DNA from: Myxococcales bacterium
Lineage (GTDB): Bacteria > Myxococcota > Polyangia > Polyangiales > Polyangiaceae
Assembly (NCBI GenBank): GCA_020430865.1
Contig: JAGQIY010000714.1
Location: forward strand, 1-10,925
Direction: 5' to 3'
DNA length: 10,925 nucleotides
Each line of letters begins with the position of its first letter. Position 1 is the first letter of the stretch. Made by a program: the position numbers and the translations under genes. Below are positions 7,143-10,925 of the stretch, piece after piece. The notes beneath the pieces are model-generated. The model saw only the letters and a list, made by a program, of their open reading frames with translations, ran no database searches and was not told the DNA's origin.

Positions 7143-8393
7143 ATGTCAGAACGTCGTCACGAGATCAGCGTGCTTGGAGCCACGGGCTTCACCGGGATGC
7201 TGACCGCAGAGTACCTCGCCGGAGCAGCTGCGAGCCTTCAGCGCCGCGGCGGCGCGCCTTTGCGCTGGGCCATCGCAGGTCGCAACCCCAAGCGCCTCGC
7301 GGCAGTCCAGCGCACCTGCGAGGCCCTGGGCTCTGAGCCAGACATCGTGCTGTGCAGCGTGGACGAGCCCGAGAGCCTGCAGGAGCTCGCCAGGCAAAGC
7401 GGCGTGATCGCCACCACCGTTGGGCCGTTCGTGCGCTACGGCTTTCCCGTCGCGAGGGCCTGCGCGGAGCACGGGACACACTACCTCGACATCACGGGCG
7501 AGCCCGACTTCGTGAAACGCCTGCAGCGCGAGCTCGACGAGGTGGCGCGAACCAGCGGCGCGAAGCTGGTCAGCTGCTGTGGCTTCGACTCGATTCCGCA
7601 CGACTTCGGCGCTTGGTTCTGCGTGCGGGAGCTGACCCCGGACGCGCCCATCCGCATGTACGCGGTGGTCGACGGCAACGCGGAGTTCTCCGGTGGCACC
7701 TGGCATTCGGCCGTGGGCGCGATGAGTGACCTGGGCAAGCACCGCGGGAGCCAACGGAGCAATAACCGCACGGATAATCCAGACAGGCGTCGCGTGGGCA
7801 AGCTAGCGACTCGGCCTCGCTACGACAGGGTGACTCGAGGCTGGATCGCGCCGCTGCCCACCATCGACCCCAGCATCGTGCTGCGCACCGCAGCGTCTCT
7901 GGCGGAGTTCGGCCCTGACTTCAGGTACGGCCACTTCATGCATGTCGGCTCCACCGGCAAGCTGCTGCTCGGCGGGGTCGGGGTGGGCGCAGCGCTCGCG
8001 ATGTCCAAGGTGTCCGTGACCCGCGATCTGCTGCTGAACCTGAAGAGGCCGGGCGAGGGACCATCGAGAGAGCGCCGGGCGCGGTCTTGGTTCCGTGTGA
8101 CCTTCGTGGCCGAAGCGGAGGGCGGAGCGAGGGCGCTGAGCGAGGTGAGCGGCGGCGATCCTGGATACGACGAGACCTCGAAGATGCTGGGCGAGGCCGC
8201 GCTCTGTCTCGCACGTGACACCGAGGCGCTCGCGGAGTGGGACCAGCGATTTCAGGCAACGAACGCCAGCACCACCAATGGCAGCGGCGCGAGCACCCTC
8301 AACGCTGGGGTACGCACGCCGGTGCAGGCCATGGGGGAGCCGCTGCTCGAGCGGCTCCAGCGCGCTGGGCTGTGCTTTCGCCACCTCGACTGA
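7143..8393 (+). CDS. Saccharopine dehydrogenase-like NAD(P)-binding protein (trans-acting enoyl reductase family)
   Basis: This is a 416-residue protein. The ATG at 7143 places the Rossmann motif ISVLGATGFTG (GxxGxxG at 12-18) right at the N-terminus, as the family expects; no strong ribosome binding site is visible. Other family landmarks are AIAGRNPKRL (about 45-54), TTVGPFVRYG (91-100), TGEPDFVKRL and CGFDSIPHDFG (about 146-156). The C-terminal part has GPDFRYGHF, a Gly-rich hydrophobic helix (about 272-290) and TPVQAMGEPLLERLQRAG. This matches the saccharopine-dehydrogenase-like group that includes the mycobacterial trans-acting enoyl reductase Rv2953, which reduces a polyketide intermediate in phthiocerol-lipid assembly, and membrane-associated SCCPDH-like proteins. 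It is not the lysine-pathway enzyme. No polyketide synthase lies in the window, so the substrate is open; a role in lipid metabolism is inference. The family call is firm, the reaction is not. Confidence 0.9.
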   Translation: MSERRHEISVLGATGFTGMLTAEYLAGAAASLQRRGGAPLRWAIAGRNPKRLAAVQRTCEALGSEPDIVLCSVDEPESLQELARQSGVIATTVGPFVRYGFPVARACAEHGTHYLDITGEPDFVKRLQRELDEVARTSGAKLVSCCGFDSIPHDFGAWFCVRELTPDAPIRMYAVVDGNAEFSGGTWHSAVGAMSDLGKHRGSQRSNNRTDNPDRRRVGKLATRPRYDRVTRGWIAPLPTIDPSIVLRTAASLAEFGPDFRYGHFMHVGSTGKLLLGGVGVGAALAMSKVSVTRDLLLNLKRPGEGPSRERRARSWFRVTFVAEAEGGARALSEVSGGDPGYDETSKMLGEAALCLARDTEALAEWDQRFQATNASTTNGSGASTLNAGVRTPVQAMGEPLLERLQRAGLCFRHLD

Positions 8394-8526
8394 GCACCTG
8401 CCTCCATCGGTACCCTCTGCGACTCGGTCCCTGCCGCATGGTTGGCAGCGAAAGGAGCTGGCTCGGAGGTGAAGCAACGGCGCCTGGGTGCGAAGAATCT
8501 CGAGTAGGAGTACGCTAGGGGGTCAC

Positions 8527-9120
8527 GTGAACGCAGGGGAGAACCGAGCGCCATCCGCGACGGAGCGGGCCAGTGAAGTACGGGGCGTGTGGTTCGTCAC
8601 CGCGGCGCAGTACTGCGCGAAGCACTTTGGCGCGACCGCGCTGCGTGAGGTCGCCGACGACATGCCGGCGCCTCATCGCGACACGCTGCTCAATCCGGAC
8701 GGAAATGTTTGGTATCCGGAGAGCATGATGCAGACGTCCATCGCCGCGATGGAGCGAGTGCTCGCGCGAGGCGACGCGAATCGCTTCACGGAGATCATCG
8801 AAGGTTGCACCGAAGAGGGCGTCGGCCTCGCGTTTCGCGTCTTCTTGCGGGTCACCACGCCTGCGTTCGTGATTCGCCAGATCCCGTTCATGTGGAGGCA
8901 GATCCGTCGCGGACGAGGCAAGGTGGAGGTCACTCCAGGCGTCGCGAGCGCGTCGGTGCGGTACAGCGACTTCCCCTACTTCGACGATGGTCGCTATCGA
9001 CGCCTCACCGAGGGCTCGCTGCGGGCGCTGGTGCGCATCGCGACCCGACGCGAGCCCGAGGTGCACATCGCGGACTTCACCCGCAACTCGCTGCACGTGG
9101 ACATCAAGTACTTCCGCTAG
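8527..9120 (+). CDS. Myxobacterial-type protein of unknown function (possibly DUF2378/HNOB-like)
   Basis: This is a 197-residue cytoplasmic protein with no signal peptide or membrane helix. The GTG at 8527 is chosen because AGGGGG at 8516-8521 precedes it at good spacing; a GTG at 8488 would add 13 residues without such a site. Visible features are VWFVTAAQYCAKHFG near the start, WYPESMMQTSIAAMERVLA, a central helical part (GVGLAFRVFLRVTTPAFVIR, then FMWRQIRRGRGKVEV), SVRYSDFPYFDDGRY, and an end reading HVDIKYFR. The layout (WYP, a mid-protein helical region, P-x-x-x-x-x-x-x-P-x-x-W, a DFP strand, a C-terminal basic beta-strand) recalls a large myxobacterial paralogous family of unknown function (DUF2378/TIGR02265) and haem-NO-binding-like folds. 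I cannot confirm either. It follows the reductase-like gene in the same direction after 133 bases, so co-transcription is possible but unproven. Confidence 0.8.
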   Translation: MNAGENRAPSATERASEVRGVWFVTAAQYCAKHFGATALREVADDMPAPHRDTLLNPDGNVWYPESMMQTSIAAMERVLARGDANRFTEIIEGCTEEGVGLAFRVFLRVTTPAFVIRQIPFMWRQIRRGRGKVEVTPGVASASVRYSDFPYFDDGRYRRLTEGSLRALVRIATRREPEVHIADFTRNSLHVDIKYFR

Positions 9121-9412
9121 ATGTAAGTACAGCCCTGGGATCGAGTTCCAGCGTGCCCTCACCCCCAGACCCACGCGCCAACCCGAGACGCGCTCCGGCA
9201 GACGCGTCGGTTGGTTTGCTACCCACGCGTTGGTTCAGGCTTCAAGCATCTGCGGTTTCTCGACTGCTCGGGTGCGAGAACTGGTTTCGGAACGTTGGGC
9301 ACGGTTTGCAGGTTTGAAAGGATCGTTCCAAGCTTGATCTCTAACCCCTGGAAACCGCTGGCCCTCAGCCAGTGCCGTCGCTGGCACGGCACTGGCAGTG
9401 CAGAGGAAGCCC
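9121..9412. other. Intergenic region with direct and inverted repeats
   Basis: About 290 bases hold no credible gene. An 11-base near-direct repeat, ACGCGT(C/T)GGTT, occurs at 9202-9212 and 9225-9235, 23 bases apart. Short complementary ends GGAACG (9289-9294) and CGTTCC (9324-9329) flank 29 bases. A strong perfect hairpin follows at 9368-9396 and is listed separately. The promoter of the small gene at 9413 should lie here. No terminator-like hairpin with a T-run follows the stop at 9120. Confidence 0.4.
9368..9396. promoter_or_regulatory. Perfect 11-bp inverted repeat upstream of small gene
   Basis: GCCAGTGCCGT (9368-9378) and ACGGCACTGGC (9386-9396) are exact reverse complements around a 7-base loop. 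The repeat ends only 4 bases before the Shine-Dalgarno AGAGGAAG of the gene at 9413. As DNA it could be an operator for a dimeric regulator; as RNA it would be a stable leader hairpin. No T-run follows, so a simple terminator is unlikely. The right arm overlaps TGGCACGGCACTGGCA (9382-9397), one base from the sigma-54 -24/-12 consensus. That reading would put the transcript start at about 9408, on top of the ribosome binding site, which argues against it. Confidence 0.6.
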
Positions 9413-9700
9413 ATGCCCAGCCCCAAAGACTTACTGAACAGCGCGCGAGAGAAGTTGATTCGCGCGCTTGGCGCGGAAGAGGGGCGAAAGGTCCTGGCCG
9501 AGGCACTGCGCCGCTCGGGTCTGTCCGGCGTCGACACGCCAGGGGATCTGCTCAAGGTCGCTGAGCACCTGATGCGTCGAGGCGGACTCATGGAAGCGGT
9601 CGCACGCTCGCTGAAGATCCAGGCCATCTTGGCCGGAGCCAGTGAGCCGCCGCCACCGAGTCAGCTCGACGACCGTCCGTCGGCGCCGCCAGGTTCCTAG
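9413..9700 (+). CDS. Small helical protein of unknown function
   Basis: This is a 95-residue protein. The ATG at 9413 follows AGAGGAAG (9401-9408) at ideal spacing, the best ribosome binding site in the window, so I prefer it to the GTG at 9398. Residues about 4-75 are predicted to form helices: DLLNSAREKLIRALGAEEGR, then VLAEALRRSGL, a turn (SGVDTPGDL), and LLKVAEHLMRRGGLMEAVAR. A hydrophilic Pro-rich tail follows (SEPPPPSQLDDRPSAPPGS). There are no cysteines, signal peptide or membrane segment. I do not recognise a named family. The helical part resembles small myxobacterial domains found alone or attached to signalling proteins, but that is only an impression. It is convergent with the zinc-ribbon gene, with 12 bases between the stops. 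Confidence 0.75.
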   Translation: MPSPKDLLNSAREKLIRALGAEEGRKVLAEALRRSGLSGVDTPGDLLKVAEHLMRRGGLMEAVARSLKIQAILAGASEPPPPSQLDDRPSAPPGS

Positions 9701-9729
9701 CCGCTCTGGCGCTCAGCGCTGGGGAGCGG
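9701..9729. terminator. Possible bidirectional terminator between convergent genes
   Basis: The outer arms CCGCTC (9701-9706) and GAGCGG (9724-9729) pair, and inside them GCGC (9709-9712) pairs with GCGC (9716-9719) around TCA. The small gene's TAG ends at 9700, immediately before the structure. The TGA of the opposite-strand zinc-ribbon gene is the loop itself (9715-9713). Its place between convergent stops supports a shared terminator. The lack of T-runs and the uneven internal loops weaken this. Confidence 0.35.
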
Positions 9730-10000
9730 ACGGCTCGGACGGCTCGAGGCTGTCCAGCCCGAGCTCGATGGGGCGCCACGCGAAATGCATCACGTAGAAA
9801 CACCGCTTGCACACCAGCGCCGCCATCGGCGTGGTCACGGTGCTCTGAGCGCTGCCGTCAGACTGGTACCCCAGCTCGGCGACGAGGCCGGCGAACTCCC
9901 AGTGCGTGTACCTGCACGCCGGACAGCCAGGCATGTGGCCGCCGAACTTCTTGTTGAAGAAGGTTTGGATCTTCTCGAACACCCGAGGGTCGCCTGACAT
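9713..10000 (-). CDS. Small zinc-ribbon protein
   Basis: This is a 95-residue protein with two CxxC knuckles, CPAC (26-29) and CKRC (64-67), the classic spacing for one four-Cys zinc ribbon. Between them lie a Trp-containing strand (YTHWEFAGLVAEL) and a loop ending VTTPMAALVC. After the second knuckle comes FYVMHFAWRP, then an acidic, Pro-rich tail. The N-terminal helix VFEKIQTFFNKKFGG precedes the first knuckle. The pattern (CPxC, W, about 30 residues, P-(M/V)-x-x-L-x-C-x-x-C-(F/G)-Y-V) fits small bacterial and phage zinc-ribbon proteins of unknown function. It may bind nucleic acid or a protein partner, but nothing here shows which. The ATG at 10000 has only a weak upstream site. Transcription runs toward the convergent small gene. 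Confidence 0.82.
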   Translation of the reverse strand: MSGDPRVFEKIQTFFNKKFGGHMPGCPACRYTHWEFAGLVAELGYQSDGSAQSTVTTPMAALVCKRCFYVMHFAWRPIELGLDSLEPSEPSAPQR

Positions 10001-10259
10001 CTATCGCCCGGGTAGCACTGGCCCTGAGGCGGTTCAACCTGGCTCACGTCAAAGCCCGGGGACCGCAGCAAAAGCCGAACCCTTCTCGGCGCTTCGTTGC
10101 CGACCTCGGCGTCACCTTCCGTCGCGAGGCGACTTCGGCGGGCGCTCCAGGCCGCTCGACCTGGGAGCGCGCTGCCTCGAAGCGCGCTCGCCTCGAAGTC
10201 CGCTCCACCGGCACCGAGAGCCACCCTGGGGACCAGAACGCCGCACGCGGCCAGCTCAG
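10001..10259. other. Intergenic stretch without a supported gene
   Basis: About 260 bases lie between two minus-strand genes. The open frames that cross it are Arg/Ala/Ser-rich shadows. I see no tRNA, no clear terminator after the phosphoesterase stop, and no recognisable promoter for the zinc-ribbon gene. Confidence 0.4.
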
Positions 10260-10925
10260 TCAGTCGGCCGCGCCGGTCCAGCGCAACAGCTCGATGCGGC
10301 CGTCGATGATTTCCACGTAGGAATTCCCTCGCATCCAGTTGCCGGAGTTGACGTACAGCCCGCCTTCCAGGTCCACGCGCTCGGGGTTGTGGGTGTGGCC
10401 GAAGATCACGCAGTCGAAGCCGCGGCGCAGCAGCATCTCCGCAGCCTCGTGGTAGACGCTCTCCTGCTCACCCTCCGGCGTCTTGCGATACTTGTCCTTG
10501 AGCCGCTGATAGTAGGACCAGAGGTAGTAGACGTCGGGGTAGACGTGGAGCAGCGGGCCCGCCGCCTTCGTCGCCGCCTCGTAGAGATCCGGGTGCTTGA
10601 CGAAGAACGGATCGTAGAGGTGACCGTGCTCGATGCGCAGGCGCTTGTCCCCGGTCTTGAGGTTGAGGAAGGGGCAAATCTGGATCGCCGCCCAGCTCTC
10701 CAGGAAATGCTCGAGCACGATGTCGTGATTTCCCACGACGTAATACACGTTCAGACCGTCCTCGATCAGACCCCGGATCTGATTGAGCACCTCGATGGAA
10801 TCACCGGCGAGGTTGGCGAAGCTCGACTGCAGGATCTCGAAGCCGTCCCCGTTGATGCACACGCTGAAGCGCTCGCGCTTGGCGTACTTGAGGAACTCCG
10901 AGATGTGGTCGTTCGCCTGGGAAAA
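10260..10925 (-). CDS. Metallophosphoesterase, UDP-2,3-diacylglucosamine diphosphatase-like, N-terminus outside window
   Basis: The frame is open to the window edge, so 221 C-terminal residues are visible and the first metal-binding motif (D-x-H) is missing. Present are GDGFE (codons at 10850-10836), GNHD (10733-10722), HGH within IEHGHLYDP (about 10630-10618) and GHTH (10400-10389), the remaining metal-binding and catalytic motifs of calcineurin-like phosphoesterases in the right order. GD-x-FE, HGH before a long insert, FGHTHNPE and the closing NSGNW with a final beta-strand resemble LpxH-type enzymes, which cleave UDP-2,3-diacylglucosamine to lipid X in lipid A synthesis. LpxH proper usually has GNRD where this has GNHD, and the insert rich in Tyr and Lys (VYPDVYYLWSYYQRLKDK) is distinctive, so a related phosphoesterase with another substrate is equally possible. 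The GTG at 10862 is internal, because the reading frame and family similarity continue upstream. Confidence 0.9.
   Translation of the reverse strand, partial: FSQANDHISEFLKYAKRERFSVCINGDGFEILQSSFANLAGDSIEVLNQIRGLIEDGLNVYYVVGNHDIVLEHFLESWAAIQICPFLNLKTGDKRLRIEHGHLYDPFFVKHPDLYEAATKAAGPLLHVYPDVYYLWSYYQRLKDKYRKTPEGEQESVYHEAAEMLLRRGFDCVIFGHTHNPERVDLEGGLYVNSGNWMRGNSYVEIIDGRIELLRWTGAAD

Noticed and set aside
9382..9397. Sigma-54 promoter TGGCACGGCACTGGCA
   Set aside because: The match is close, but the predicted start at about 9408 would remove the ribosome binding site of the gene at 9413. The bases are better explained by the perfect inverted repeat.
9835..10224. A 129-codon minus-strand frame over the zinc-ribbon gene and the intergenic stretch
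   Set aside because: It overlaps the zinc-ribbon gene in another frame and is Arg/Ser-rich with no recognisable pattern.

Overview
The window looks like chromosome from a high-GC deltaproteobacterial-type organism, most likely a myxobacterium of the Polyangia/Sorangium kind. Four things suggest this: a eukaryote-like Ser/Thr kinase with a GDxIDDKYRI-type N-terminus, a membrane anchor and an Ala/Pro/Lys-rich tail; a PEGA-type secreted TPR protein; two lipoproteins built as lipobox, Gly-rich linker, Cys-rich modules and a large domain; and many short lineage-type hypotheticals. No mobile element, CRISPR array, tRNA or rRNA was seen. This is inference from protein architecture, not from a database match.

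Layout. 1-742 (-): 5' part of a secreted TPR/PEGA protein, cut by the window edge. 1045-2529 (+): membrane-anchored Ser/Thr kinase, divergent from it. 2554-2765: a decayed copy of the end of the next gene, then a 17-bp tandem array. 2748-4079 (-): lipoprotein with a Cys-rich stalk and a probable seven-bladed beta-propeller; its stop codon lies inside the array. 4225-4305: a second, unrelated 17-bp array. 4310-6841 (-): large lipoprotein with four Cys-rich repeats and an alpha/beta-hydrolase (lipase/esterase) domain. 7143-8393 (+): saccharopine-dehydrogenase-like/trans-acting enoyl reductase family protein. 8527-9120 (+): myxobacterial-type protein of unknown function. 9413-9700 (+): small helical protein preceded by a perfect hairpin. 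9713-10000 (-): small zinc-ribbon protein. 10260-10925 (-): metallophosphoesterase of the UDP-2,3-diacylglucosamine diphosphatase (LpxH-like) type, its N-terminus outside the window.

How they fit together. Much of the window concerns the cell envelope: a sensor-type kinase beside a periplasmic TPR/PEGA protein, two probable outer-membrane lipoproteins, a lipid-modifying reductase-like protein and a lipid-A-type phosphoesterase. The genes alternate in direction and do not form one operon, so a shared pathway is not shown. I do not see a convincing complete new system. The most distinctive signal is the end of the propeller gene. Its terminal codons appear to have seeded a 17-bp minisatellite and left a second, out-of-frame copy of the last propeller blade downstream. 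The next minus-strand lipoprotein gene also carries a 17-bp minisatellite just after its stop codon.
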